Assembly (NCBI GenBank): GCA_002706335.1
Contig: PAKZ01000018.1
Location: 1-48,623 of the forward strand
From: Ahrensia sp.
GTDB lineage: Bacteria > Pseudomonadota > Alphaproteobacteria > Rhizobiales > Rhizobiaceae
Length of the DNA: 48,623 nt
Direction: 5' to 3'
Both the position numbers and the translations under genes were made by a program. Positions within the stretch are counted from its first letter, which is position 1; each line of letters starts with the position of its first letter. Shown here in pieces: positions 8,402-16,449 of this stretch. The notes below the pieces were generated by a model. The model ran no database searches. It was not told where the DNA came from and saw nothing but the letters and a program-made list of their open reading frames with translations.

Positions 8402-9595
8402 ATGCTGCTTTTCGGCTCCTTGCGCGCTTCCTGCCTTGCTCTTGTCGGAGTTCTTCTCCTGATCCCCGGAGAGCCGGCCCGGGCGGGGAAAGTTGGGCCG
8501 CCTCGTCTTGTCGAGGCGCTTCGCGCCCAGCCGGGTGAAATCTACGATTACGTGGTTTCCTTTGAGGAAGACGAAACGCCCGATTCGGGCCTCGCCGGAC
8601 AGCGCGAGACCCTTCCGTTGAAGCTGCTCAACGGCTTTGCCATGCGGATGCCGGTGGCGGATGCCTTCGAACTCGCCGATCAGCCAGGGATCCGCTGGGT
8701 ATGGTATCTCCATCCCGACGAGGCGACGGGAACGATCAGGGTCCTGCAGGGGCTGGACTACACCGTCGCGACCCTGCCCTTGCCGAACCTGGCCAATCTC
8801 TCGCTTGGTCCTCCCACGAAGTTCTATCGAACGGAGCCGGAGCTCGACGCGCCGGTGCAACGCGCTCTCGGCGCAGCGGCCGAACGCGGGCTCATAGCGA
8901 TTGTGGCTATCGGAAACACGGGCGAGCAGGCGCCGGGCTACGTCAATCCCTGGAGCGCGCCGCCGTGGGTCATTTCGGTCGGGGCATGGGATCATACGAC
9001 AAACGCGGTATGGACCGGCTCGTCCACCGCGGAGCCCGATCGCGTGGACGCGTGGCCGGACGTGGTCGCTCCGGGTGTAGATGTCATCGGTCCCTGGACG
9101 TCCACCCGCGAAAAATCCGTGGAACGGCGGGCCTACGATGAGGCAAACGACCGCTTTCGGACGCAAATTCCCAAGGAGGAGCAGGACAAGTACACGCTGA
9201 TGACGGGAACCAGCCAGGCCGCGGCTGTCGTCAGCGGCGCGGCGGCGCAAATCCTGCGATATCTCAACGGATTTATCGTTGAGCACAAAACAAGCTTCGG
9301 CGACGCTCTGTTCGAGCTCGAGGCGGGCCCCGACCGCATGTCCGATTATGACCGGCAGGCCCCGAGGCTGACAGGCACCGCCACCCCGAACGACAGTGGC
9401 GGAATGACATATTCCTACACGCTGGACGAACCCTGGAGGCTGGTCAAACAGATCCTGATCGACACCGCGATCCCGGTTCCAGGGGCCAGGTCCTGGCAGG
9501 CCGGCGCCGGGTTGGTCGACCGGGACTACATAAACGCCCAGTTCGGCGCCTATGGATCCGAGCCGCCGCAACTTCTTCCGGTCAAAGTGCAATGA
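8402..9595 (+). CDS. Exported subtilisin-like (S8) protein lacking catalytic Asp/His
   Basis: The start at 8402 follows GAGG and gives a signal peptide (about 1-28, ending PARAG); an in-frame ATG at 8288 would add 38 unlike residues. Residues 46-105 resemble an inhibitor I9 prodomain (IYDYVVSFEED, LKLLNGFAMRMP, PGIRWVWYLHPD). The S8 fold then begins abruptly at ANLSLGPP (131-138). It continues through the oxyanion Asn segment AIVAIGNTG (N172), WVISVGAWD, and the nucleophile motif MTGTSQAAAVVSGAAA (Ser271). The usual N-terminal part of the domain, with the catalytic Asp (DTG) and His (HGTHVAG) motifs, is missing. It is thus probably a pseudo-protease or depends on a partner. It is 10 nt before the Trypco2-like gene. 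Confidence 0.8.
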   Translation: MLLFGSLRASCLALVGVLLLIPGEPARAGKVGPPRLVEALRAQPGEIYDYVVSFEEDETPDSGLAGQRETLPLKLLNGFAMRMPVADAFELADQPGIRWVWYLHPDEATGTIRVLQGLDYTVATLPLPNLANLSLGPPTKFYRTEPELDAPVQRALGAAAERGLIAIVAIGNTGEQAPGYVNPWSAPPWVISVGAWDHTTNAVWTGSSTAEPDRVDAWPDVVAPGVDVIGPWTSTREKSVERRAYDEANDRFRTQIPKEEQDKYTLMTGTSQAAAVVSGAAAQILRYLNGFIVEHKTSFGDALFELEAGPDRMSDYDRQAPRLTGTATPNDSGGMTYSYTLDEPWRLVKQILIDTAIPVPGARSWQAGAGLVDRDYINAQFGAYGSEPPQLLPVKVQ

Positions 9596-9605
9596 GGCCA
9601 TCACA

Positions 9606-10271
9606 ATGAACCAGCTTCTCGCTTCCTTCCTCATCGGCGCGATCGCTTTCTGGGGCGCGTTTCAGCTTTATCCGAAGATATTCCAGGAGGCGGCGGACGA
9701 GATAGCGGTTCTCTCGCTCGAGGACACGATCCGCCACATCGAGCTCGAGTTGGCCGAGATCGCGGCGACGCCGGGTGATACGGCCGGACTGATCCTGGAC
9801 ACCGTGAAGGTGGAGTTGTCGGCGCAGCGGCAGGACGAGGAGAACACCACGGCGGAACTTGCCGTACCGGTCTTCGATGAGGCCAGCATCGGCGTCGACA
9901 CCACGCGCAAACTCACCCGGGGGTCGAAGATCACGGTCGCGTTCAAGGCTCCGGCGGGCGATGAACTGCTCGCCGACGGCGCGCATGGAGAGCTCGATCT
10001 CTCCGCGCTGGTTCTGGCGGCCCGTCAAGCGCTTCTGGCCACGGCGAAGGACGATCCCGTCCTCTTGCCGAAATCCGTCGACATAGAGGTTCATTTCGTC
10101 CTGGCCAGGAGCGTGAAGGGGGAGGGCAAGATCAAGGCCTACGTCATCGCGGTGGGCGGCTCGTCTTCCCAACTGGATACCGGCGGAAACAAGATCGTGC
10201 TCGGCTACGTCAATCCTTTGTTCGCGGAGGAAAAAAAGGACAGCGCGGGCAAAGCCGTGCCTCCGATCTGA
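9606..10271 (+). CDS. Membrane-anchored protein with two Trypco2-like domains
   Basis: The start at 9606 is preceded by TGAGG and overlaps nothing; the frame opens at 9552 inside the previous gene. The 221-residue product has an N-terminal membrane segment (about 4-21). Two similar units follow: residues 37-115 (LSLEDTIRHIELELAEI, then LDTVKVELSAQ) and 131-206 (LDLSALVLAARQALLAT, then SVDIEVHFVLA and IKAYVIAVGG). Helix-then-strands with a terminal hydrophobic strand is the layout of the trypsin-co-occurring domain 2 (Trypco2), described near proteases in bacterial conflict and signalling loci. The assignment is from memory of the pattern. Adjacency to the S8-like gene agrees with it. Confidence 0.7.
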   Translation: MNQLLASFLIGAIAFWGAFQLYPKIFQEAADEIAVLSLEDTIRHIELELAEIAATPGDTAGLILDTVKVELSAQRQDEENTTAELAVPVFDEASIGVDTTRKLTRGSKITVAFKAPAGDELLADGAHGELDLSALVLAARQALLATAKDDPVLLPKSVDIEVHFVLARSVKGEGKIKAYVIAVGGSSSQLDTGGNKIVLGYVNPLFAEEKKDSAGKAVPPI

Positions 10272-10392
10272 GGCCCGTCGGTATCGCGCCCGCGACAGGA
10301 GCGGCGGTGCCCGCCAATTCCGTCATGGAAATTTCACACGCAGGCGCGCCTCGGGGGATTAAGGCTTCGTGGTCCGACAGGAGACCCGCCCA

Positions 10393-11166
10393 ATGCCTCC
10401 GCCCAAGCCGTTCGATCTCGACAAGCTTGCCCGATCCGCCAATGCCGCGCCGAACCGTTTCGTCGGCGTCAGGCTGGACAGGAACCGTGTGTTTCTGCCG
10501 GAGGCGGGCAACACCGTGGTGCGCCATGTCGTGCCCGGATCCGAAACCGAGGCGGCGCTGATCGAGTTGCGAAAGCGCCTGCGCGATCTGCCCTGGGGCC
10601 ACCGTTTCGCCTTTACCGATGTGGAAAGCCTCCACATGACGGTCTTCAATGGCGTAATCGAGACCTGCCGCGAACCGGGCTTCTGGCCGCAAGAGCTGGC
10701 CCTCGCCCTGCCGATCGAAGCGGTGACGGATTATCTTGCCGCGCGGCTCGACGGATTCTCCGGGCCGGGACCGTTCGACATGCGCATCGCCGAGGTGACG
10801 CCCTATGGCCTGACGCTGACCGGCGCGACCGAGGCGGACGAGAAGACGGCGCGGGCATGGCGCGACGCGCTCACCGGCCCCTTCACCTACCGCGCGCCGA
10901 AACATGACGCCTACACGTTCCATGTCACGCTCGCCTATCTGATCGACTGGCTTCCGGACGACATGGTCGACTGCTACCGACAGGCGCTCGCCGAACTGAC
11001 CGGGGAATTTCGCCAGCGCATCCCGGTCGTCGAACTCGGCCCGCCGGCCTTTTGCACCTTCGAGGACATGAACGGCTTTCCGCCGGTGATGACGCTGGAA
11101 GGGACGGGACTGGAGCCGGTCTTGCGCACGGCCGACGAGGGACTTGAAGCGGATCAGCCCGCGTAG
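10393..11166 (+). CDS. DUF1868 / 2H-phosphoesterase-like protein
   Basis: This 257-residue protein has two H-x-T motifs, [10 protein letters not shown] near residue 78 and FHVTLAYLI near 176, the hallmark of the 2H phosphoesterase (2'-5' RNA ligase-like) superfamily. Length and spacing fit DUF1868. Members act on 2',3'-cyclic or 2'-5' phosphodiester bonds, but the substrate of DUF1868 is not known to me. The start at 10393 follows AGGAGA; 10369 would add 8 residues. The 3' end overlaps the convergent glyQ by 13 bases. It may be part of the accessory insert or independent. Confidence 0.82.
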   Translation: MPPPKPFDLDKLARSANAAPNRFVGVRLDRNRVFLPEAGNTVVRHVVPGSETEAALIELRKRLRDLPWGHRFAFTDVESLHMTVFNGVIETCREPGFWPQELALALPIEAVTDYLAARLDGFSGPGPFDMRIAEVTPYGLTLTGATEADEKTARAWRDALTGPFTYRAPKHDAYTFHVTLAYLIDWLPDDMVDCYRQALAELTGEFRQRIPVVELGPPAFCTFEDMNGFPPVMTLEGTGLEPVLRTADEGLEADQPA

Positions 11167-12107
11167 TTCACGCCGCCGGCTTCCGTCATCAGGAACGCTT
11201 CTCCGCATTGGCGCGACAGGTTGCGGACCTTGAGGATGTAGCTCTGCCGCTCGGTGACCGAGATGACGCCGCGCGCGTCCAGCAGGTTGAAGACGTGGCT
11301 TGCCTTGATGCACTGGTCGTAGGCCGGCAGCACGCATTTGTGCAGGCGCTCGTTGGAATTATCGCCGGGCGCGCCTGCCGCCAGAAGGGCCGCGCATTCG
11401 GCCTCGGCGTCCTCGAAATGCTTCAGAAGCATCGCCGTGTTGGCATATTCGAAATTGTGCCGCGAATATTCCTGCTCGGCCTGCAGGAAGACGTCGCCAT
11501 AGGAGATGCGGTCTTCGCCGTCGAGGCCGTTGAAGTTGAGGTCGTAGACGTTGTCGACGCCCTGCACATACATGGCGATGCGTTCCAGGCCGTAGGTCAG
11601 CTCGCCCGAGACAGGCGCGCATTCGATGCCGCAGACCTGCTGGAAATAGGTGAACTGCGAGACCTCCATGCCGTCGCACCAGCATTCCCAGCCGAGGCCC
11701 CAGGCGCCGAGCGTCGGGCTTTCCCAGTCATCCTCGACGAAGCGGATATCGTGCAGAAGCGGATCGATGCCGATCGCCTTCAACGAGCCCAGATAGAGCT
11801 CCTGCAGGTCCGGCGGAGATGGCTTCAGGATCACCTGATACTGGTAATAATGCTGCAGGCGGTTGGGGTTTTCGCCATAGCGGCCGTCCTTCGGCCGGCG
11901 CGACGGTTGCACATAGGCGGCCTTCCAGGGCTTCGGTCCGAGCGAGCGCAGCGTGGTGGCCGGATGGAACGTGCCCGCGCCGACTTCCATGTCGTAGGGC
12001 TGCAGGATCACGCAGCCATGCGCCGCCCAATAGCGTTGCAGCGTCAGGATGAGCCCCTGGAAGGAACGGGTCGGATCGAGCGGATCGATGGTGGCGTGCG
12101 CGGTCAT
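11154..12107 (-). CDS. glyQ: Glycyl-tRNA synthetase alpha subunit
   Basis: The 317-residue product is the catalytic alpha subunit of the alpha2beta2 glycyl-tRNA synthetase. Class II core motifs are evident: [17 protein letters not shown], then [51 protein letters not shown] and GLERIAMY. The start at 12107 is where family similarity begins; a further in-frame ATG at 12215 is not supported. It lies downstream of sppA and a small membrane protein on the same strand. Its partner glyS follows only after the accessory insert, so the two subunits are probably expressed from separate promoters here. Confidence 0.97.
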   Translation of the reverse strand: MTAHATIDPLDPTRSFQGLILTLQRYWAAHGCVILQPYDMEVGAGTFHPATTLRSLGPKPWKAAYVQPSRRPKDGRYGENPNRLQHYYQYQVILKPSPPDLQELYLGSLKAIGIDPLLHDIRFVEDDWESPTLGAWGLGWECWCDGMEVSQFTYFQQVCGIECAPVSGELTYGLERIAMYVQGVDNVYDLNFNGLDGEDRISYGDVFLQAEQEYSRHNFEYANTAMLLKHFEDAEAECAALLAAGAPGDNSNERLHKCVLPAYDQCIKASHVFNLLDARGVISVTERQSYILKVRNLSRQCGEAFLMTEAGGVNYAG

Positions 12108-12308
12108 GATTTCGGCCTTGTGGCTGGTCGGCGCTTCCGTGGCATGACGCTCCCAAAGGGTCAAGTGGCGCTCCCTGTGACCGTATGCACATCGCCGTCG
12201 CGTCAGCCGGGGCATGCTGGGTTCAACTTACCGGTGGCCGTGGTGATCGCACAATCGAGACCTCCGCCGGCAGTTCGGGGCTGAAACTCGAACCAATGGA
12301 GAAATGAC

Positions 12309-12719
12309 ATGAACACGACACTGACACATCGCAATATCTTCGCTGCACTCGTCCTCGTCCCCGCGATGGCGCTGGGCGGTCTCGTCGCCGAGCCGATTGC
12401 CGGCAAGTCCGGCGCCGAGGCGCAACAGCAGAGTTTTCAGCGGAGCCCGGACTACTCGCGTCCGGACAGGAAGGACAGCAGCGACGAACCGCGTCGCGGC
12501 CGTACTCCGCCGCCATGCATACCGGGTACCGCCTCGGTGGCTGCGATCGACTGCACCCCGTGGACGCCGCCGCGCTTCACCGCTTCCTCCAAGGAGGATT
12601 GCGAGTGCCACATCGTCTACAAGACGGTGAATGGCCAGCGCGTCGCCGAAAAGGATTGCTATGTCCTGCTGCCGACCAACAAGGTTTACTACTGTCAGAA
12701 CCCGCGCGCGGTGAACTGA
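12309..12719 (+). CDS. Exported Cys-containing hypothetical protein
   Basis: The 136-residue protein has a signal peptide-like N-terminus (HRNIFAALVLVPAMALGGLVA, likely cleaved near 39 after AEA) and a Pro/Arg/Ser-rich linker. The C-terminal half carries six Cys (PPCIPG, DCTPW, DCECHIVY, DCYVLL, YYCQN), consistent with disulfide bonds in the periplasm. I do not recognise a family. A ribosome binding site (GGAGAAATGAC) precedes the ATG, and a clear intrinsic terminator follows at 12744-12769. It is divergent from glyQ across a 201-nt region. Confidence 0.75.
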   Translation: MNTTLTHRNIFAALVLVPAMALGGLVAEPIAGKSGAEAQQQSFQRSPDYSRPDRKDSSDEPRRGRTPPPCIPGTASVAAIDCTPWTPPRFTASSKEDCECHIVYKTVNGQRVAEKDCYVLLPTNKVYYCQNPRAVN

Positions 12720-12743
12720 CCGCAAACGCATCGCGAATGCAAA

Positions 12744-12769
12744 GGGCGGCCTCCGGGCCGCCCATTTTC
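12744..12769 (+). terminator. Intrinsic terminator after the 12309 gene
   Basis: GGGCGGCC (12744-12751) pairs perfectly with GGCCGCCC (12756-12763) across a 4-nt loop and is followed by ATTTTCC. It stands 25 nt after the stop codon of the exported protein gene and just before the possible promoter of the next gene. Confidence 0.8.
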
Positions 12770-12781
12770 CGTTGATCGCAC

Positions 12782-12807
12782 GGAACCATTGCGCCCGGCC
12801 GGCTGTT
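12782..12807 (+). promoter_or_regulatory. Candidate EcfG/RpoE2-type general stress promoter
   Basis: GGAAC (12782-12786) is followed after 17 nt by TGTT (12804-12807), close to the alphaproteobacterial general-stress consensus GGAAC-N16/17-CGTT (in Sinorhizobium given as GGAAC-N18/19-TT). It lies about 27 nt upstream of the ATG of a general-stress-protein-26-type gene, with an intrinsic terminator directly upstream, so a promoter is needed at exactly this place. There is one mismatch in the -10 element. Confidence 0.55.
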
Positions 12808-12833
12808 ACCCGGAGACCAACAAGGAGTAAGAG

Positions 12834-13325
12834 ATGGCCGACCTGAAGGAAACGAAGACAGATCCGAAGAAACAGCTCTGGGACGAGATCGACGGCGTTC
12901 GCGCGGTGATGCTCGGCGTTCCGGCATCCGGCCAGCACATGCAGCCGATGGCCCCGATGCCCTCACGCGAAGAGAACCGGATCTGGTTCTTCACCAAGAA
13001 GGACAGCGATCTCGTCAAGGCCGTGGCCGCCGGCAAGGCGCATATGTGCCTTGTTTCGGACGACCAGGATTTTCACGCCTGCGTTTCCGGCCAGCTTGCC
13101 GAAAACAAGTCGCAACAGCATATCGACCGGTTCTGGTCCTCCGTGGTCGGTGCATGGTTCGACGGCAAGGACGATCCGAACCTGACCATGCTGGAACTGA
13201 TACCCGATCACGCCTCTGTCTGGGCGTCGTCCGACAGCTCGCTGCGCTTCGGCTGGGAGATCGCCAAGGCGAACCTGTCCGACAGCGAGCCTGATCTCGG
13301 TTTCCACACGCAATTCGCGATGTAG
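12834..13325 (+). CDS. Pyridoxamine 5'-phosphate oxidase-like general stress protein
   Basis: The 163-residue protein fits the flavin-binding split-barrel family typified by general stress protein 26. The opening KQLWDEIDGVRAVMLGVP, the following MQPMAPMPSREENRIWFFTKKDSDLV and the core KAHMCLVSDDQDFHACVSGQL match its order. It is not a true PdxH (that gene is at 35781). Likely ligands are FMN, FAD or F420-like flavins; the reaction is unknown. AAGGAG lies at proper distance before the ATG. It is monocistronic, bounded by terminators on both sides, and probably stress-induced if the upstream promoter call is right. Confidence 0.88.
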   Translation: MADLKETKTDPKKQLWDEIDGVRAVMLGVPASGQHMQPMAPMPSREENRIWFFTKKDSDLVKAVAAGKAHMCLVSDDQDFHACVSGQLAENKSQQHIDRFWSSVVGAWFDGKDDPNLTMLELIPDHASVWASSDSSLRFGWEIAKANLSDSEPDLGFHTQFAM

Positions 13326-13350
13326 GAGCCGGGATTTCCGTAATGGGAGG

Positions 13351-13378
13351 AAAAAAGGGGCCGCGAGGCCCCTTTATT
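13351..13378. terminator. Bidirectional intrinsic terminator
   Basis: GGGGCC (13357-13362) pairs with GGCCCC (13367-13372) across GCGA. The hairpin is flanked by AAAAAA on the left and TTTATT on the right, so it can stop transcription from both strands. It separates two convergent genes and overlaps the last codons of the minus-strand small gene. Confidence 0.85.
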
Positions 13379-13565
13379 CGTCAGGCTTCATGACCCGGTA
13401 TTCGCCGGTCTTCTCGTCCTTGACCAGGGTGCCGACGGCGCCGGTCTGCTGTTCCTTTTCGGCGCGGCGCACGCGCGCCGAGACGCGCTCCGCCTCGCGG
13501 AGGAAAGCCCGGTATCCGAATACGCCGACCGCGACGACGCCGGCAAGCAGCAGAAGTTGAGGCAT
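13374..13565 (-). CDS. Small single-span membrane protein, 63 residues
   Basis: The product begins MPQLLLLAGVVAVGVFGYRAF, one membrane helix, followed by a basic and charged cytoplasmic tail (RVSARVRRAEKEQQTG) and an ending TLVKDEKTGEYRVMKPDE. It is 23 nt downstream of sppA in the same direction. Small proteins of this form occur between sppA and glyQ in Rhizobiales. Function is unknown; co-expression with the protease is likely. The larger frame opening at 14495 is not coding, because it overlaps sppA in another frame. Confidence 0.78.
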   Translation of the reverse strand: MPQLLLLAGVVAVGVFGYRAFLREAERVSARVRRAEKEQQTGAVGTLVKDEKTGEYRVMKPDE

Positions 13566-13588
13566 GCCGATAACTCCCCTCCCAGCCC

Positions 13589-14464
13589 CTACAGACCGTA
13601 GCGGGCCCAAATGGATCGATCTTCCATGGCGTTGGCGAGGCCTGTCCCCGCCGCGGCGGTCAGCGCTTCCGCATCGACCCCGTTGAGCGCGGAGATGATG
13701 CCGGTCGCCTGCCTGCGCCCGAAGAGATTGCGCTGCGGCTGGACGAGCCGCAACTCGGTCTTTTCTCCATAGCGTTCCTTCAGGAAGGATCGCATGTCGC
13801 CGATATGGTCGACAAGGCCGAGTTCTTTCGCCTTGTGCCCGGCCCAGAAGGCGCCGGTGAACAGTTCGGGATCGTCGGCGAGCTTCGCGCCGCGCCGCTC
13901 TTTCACCATGTCGATGAAGATCTTGTGGATGTCGAGCTGCATCGATTTCAGCCGCTCGATGTCCTCTTTCTTCTCGGGCTGGAACGGATCGAGCACTGAC
14001 TTGTTCTCGCCCGCCGTATAGACGCGCCTTTCGACGCCGATCTTGCCGATCGCCTCGACGAAGCCGAAGCCGGCGGAAATCACCCCGATCGAGCCAATGA
14101 TCGAGGAGGGGTCGGCGATGATCTCGTCGCCGGCGATGGCGATCATGTAGCCGCCCGACGCCGCCACGTCCTCGGTGAACATGTAGACCTTCTTGTTCTT
14201 CTCGGCGGCGAGATCGCGGATGCGCCGGAAGATCAGCCGCGACTGGACCGGCGAGCCGCCGGGCGAGTTGACGGTGAAGGCGACCGCGGGCGCGCGCTTG
14301 TCGGCAAAGGCCTTGTCGATCACGGGTGCGACAGTTGCCAGCGACAGGCGCTGCGCCATCGGCGAATTGCCGGCGGCGATCGTGCCTTGCAGCCGCACCA
14401 CCGGGATGACCGGAACATCGGTGCGGAAACGCTTGGGGAGCAGGGATTTGATCTTCGGGGTCAC
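13589..14464 (-). CDS. sppA: S49 family signal peptide peptidase-like protease
   Basis: The 291-residue protein is a short-form S49 peptidase. VNSPGGSPVQS (65-75) is the oxyanion region, the nucleophile is Ser103 in AASGGYMIA, and the general base is Lys155 in TAGENKSVLDP, giving the Ser/Lys dyad of SppA. SIIGSIGVISAGFG follows the nucleophile as in the family. No obvious signal peptide or membrane span is present at the N-terminus. The family digests leftover signal peptides or membrane-associated peptides. It is the head of the sppA-small protein-glyQ unit and divergent from the acyl-CoA dehydrogenase gene. Confidence 0.92.
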   Translation of the reverse strand: MTPKIKSLLPKRFRTDVPVIPVVRLQGTIAAGNSPMAQRLSLATVAPVIDKAFADKRAPAVAFTVNSPGGSPVQSRLIFRRIRDLAAEKNKKVYMFTEDVAASGGYMIAIAGDEIIADPSSIIGSIGVISAGFGFVEAIGKIGVERRVYTAGENKSVLDPFQPEKKEDIERLKSMQLDIHKIFIDMVKERRGAKLADDPELFTGAFWAGHKAKELGLVDHIGDMRSFLKERYGEKTELRLVQPQRNLFGRRQATGIISALNGVDAEALTAAAGTGLANAMEDRSIWARYGL

Positions 14465-14576
14465 TGTCGCTCTCGCTGGCCTGATTGATGTCCAACCCTA
14501 TGTAATGGCGCTTGGCGGCTGCGCAACTCGCGAGAACCGAGATTGCGGTTTCGCGGTGCGCCCGACAGCGCGAATA

Positions 14577-14592
14577 TTGACGTTTACGTCAA
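14577..14592. promoter_or_regulatory. Candidate LiuR-type operator
   Basis: TTGACGTTTACGTCAA contains perfect 7-bp inverted repeats (14577-14583 and 14586-14592) around TT. It resembles, from memory, the site of the MerR-family regulator LiuR, which controls branched-chain amino acid and fatty acid catabolism in proteobacteria. It lies about 70 nt before the start of an acyl-CoA dehydrogenase gene, a fitting target. No regulator gene is in the window. Confidence 0.55.
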
Positions 14593-14662
14593 AAGTAACT
14601 AGCGCTGGCAGCAACGAGAAACAGTGCCGCCGAAGCGCGGCGCACCTTTCCGGGAGGTCTTC

Positions 14663-16438
14663 ATGTACAAGGCGCCAGTCGGCGAAATCGCCCATACGCT
14701 GAAATCCGTTGCCGGCCTTTCGGCGGCGCTCGAGGCCGGCAAGCTCGGCGATCTGAGTGACGACCTCGTCGATGCGATTCTGGAGGAAGCGGGCAAGTTC
14801 GCCTCCGACAGGATCGCGCCGATGCACGGCCCCGGCGACCGTCAGGGCGCCACCTGCCAGGATGGCGCGGTGACCATGCCGGACGGTTACAAGGATCTCT
14901 ACCAGGACTGGATCGCCGGTGGCTGGAACAGCCTCGCCGCCGATCCGGAGCATGGCGGGCAGGGCCTGCCGACCATGCTGGCCATGGCGGTCTCGGAAAT
15001 GTGGAATTCCGGCGCGATCGGTTTCGGGCTTTGCCCGACGCTGACCATGGGCGCAATCGAGGCGATGGAAGCGCATGGTTCCGAGGAGCTGAAGGCCACA
15101 TATTTGCCGAAGCTCGTCTCCGGCGAGTGGACCGGCACGATGACCCTGACCGAGCCGCAGGCGGGCTCCGATGTCGGCGCGCTGAAGAGCCGGGCCGAAC
15201 CGGTCGGCGACGGGACCTACCGCATCTTCGGCCAGAAGATATTCATCACCTATGGCGAGCACGACATGGCCGAGAATATCGTCCATCTGGTCCTCGCCCG
15301 CCTGCCGGACGCACCGGCGGGCACGCGCGGCATCTCGCTGTTCCTGGTGCCGAAATTCCTCGTCAATGAGGACGGATCGCTCGGCGCGCGCAACGATGTC
15401 GTCTGCCATTCCATCGAGCACAAGCTCGGCATCAATTGCTCGCCGACCTGCACGATGATCTATGGCGACGGAAAGTTCGGCGATCAGCCGGGCGCGATCG
15501 GCTGGCTGGTCGGCGAGGAGAACCGCGGTCTCAATTGCATGTTCACGATGATGAACAATGCGCGGCTTGCCGTCGGCATTGAAGGCGTCGCCGTTGCCGA
15601 GGCGGCCCGCCAGAAGGCCATCGAATATGCAAACGAGCGCCGTCAGGGCAAGGCGCCGGGCTGGACGGGCGAGGGGATGAGCCCGATCGTGCTGCATCCC
15701 GATGTCCGCCGCGATCTGCTGACCATGACCGGCCTGACGCGCGCCGCGCGCTCGATCTGCTACGCCTGCGCGCATGCCATCGACATGAGTCGCGCCCATG
15801 AGGGTGACGAGGCGAAATTCTGGCATGAGCGCGCCAGCCTGCTGACCCCGATCGCCAAGGCGTTCTCCACCGATATCGGCAGCCAGGTCGCCTCGCTCGG
15901 CGTGCAGGTCCATGGCGGCATGGGCTTCATCGAGGAGACCGGCGCGGCGATCTTCATGCGCGATGCGCGCATCGCCCAGATCTATGAGGGCACCAACGGC
16001 ATCCAGGCGATCGACCTCGTCATGCGCAAGCTGCCGCAATCGGACGGCGCCTGCGTGGCCGCATGGTTTGACGAGCTGGACGCGACGATCGCCGAACTGG
16101 CCGCCTCCAACAATCCGGCCTTCGGCGCCTCGGCCGAACGGTTGAAACAGGCGATGGACGCGCTGCGGGCCGCGACCGACGCGCTGTCGGCGATGCTGCA
16201 TGGCGGCGACACGGCGGGCGCGCTTGCCGGCGCGACACCCTATCTGAAGCTGGCGGGTCTGGCTTCGGGCGGCGTCTATCTGGCGCGCGCCGCACTGGCC
16301 GACGGCGAGAATGGCGAACGCGCGGCGCTCTGCCGCTACTTTGCCGAAAACCTCGCCGGTGAAACGGCGGCGCTGTGCCGCACGGTCGAGACCGGCGCGG
16401 AAAGCCTGCACGAAGCCGGCGAATTCCTGGTCGCCTGA
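14663..16438 (+). CDS. Acyl-CoA dehydrogenase, long (C-terminal extended) type
   Basis: This 591-residue FAD enzyme introduces a trans-2 double bond into an acyl-CoA. TMTLTEPQAGSDVGALK is the FAD/substrate segment, and QVHGGMGFIEETGAAIFMRDARI followed by IYEGTNGIQAIDL carries the usual catalytic Glu. A C-terminal domain (about 460-591) is present, as in the subfamily often annotated DmdC (3-methylmercaptopropionyl-CoA dehydrogenase-like). Substrate cannot be assigned. The start at 14663 follows GGGAGG at 6 nt; 14624 would add 13 residues. It is followed 11 nt later by an enoyl-CoA hydratase gene, suggesting consecutive beta-oxidation steps. Confidence 0.93.
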   Translation: MYKAPVGEIAHTLKSVAGLSAALEAGKLGDLSDDLVDAILEEAGKFASDRIAPMHGPGDRQGATCQDGAVTMPDGYKDLYQDWIAGGWNSLAADPEHGGQGLPTMLAMAVSEMWNSGAIGFGLCPTLTMGAIEAMEAHGSEELKATYLPKLVSGEWTGTMTLTEPQAGSDVGALKSRAEPVGDGTYRIFGQKIFITYGEHDMAENIVHLVLARLPDAPAGTRGISLFLVPKFLVNEDGSLGARNDVVCHSIEHKLGINCSPTCTMIYGDGKFGDQPGAIGWLVGEENRGLNCMFTMMNNARLAVGIEGVAVAEAARQKAIEYANERRQGKAPGWTGEGMSPIVLHPDVRRDLLTMTGLTRAARSICYACAHAIDMSRAHEGDEAKFWHERASLLTPIAKAFSTDIGSQVASLGVQVHGGMGFIEETGAAIFMRDARIAQIYEGTNGIQAIDLVMRKLPQSDGACVAAWFDELDATIAELAASNNPAFGASAERLKQAMDALRAATDALSAMLHGGDTAGALAGATPYLKLAGLASGGVYLARAALADGENGERAALCRYFAENLAGETAALCRTVETGAESLHEAGEFLVA

Positions 16439-16449
16439 GGAGAACCGCG

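Noticed and set aside
8369-9634. 421-codon minus-strand open frame
   Set aside because: It is antisense to the clear S8-like protein gene, with no recognisable domain.
14498-16411. 637-codon minus-strand open frame
   Set aside because: It is antisense to the acyl-CoA dehydrogenase gene, a well-supported family member.
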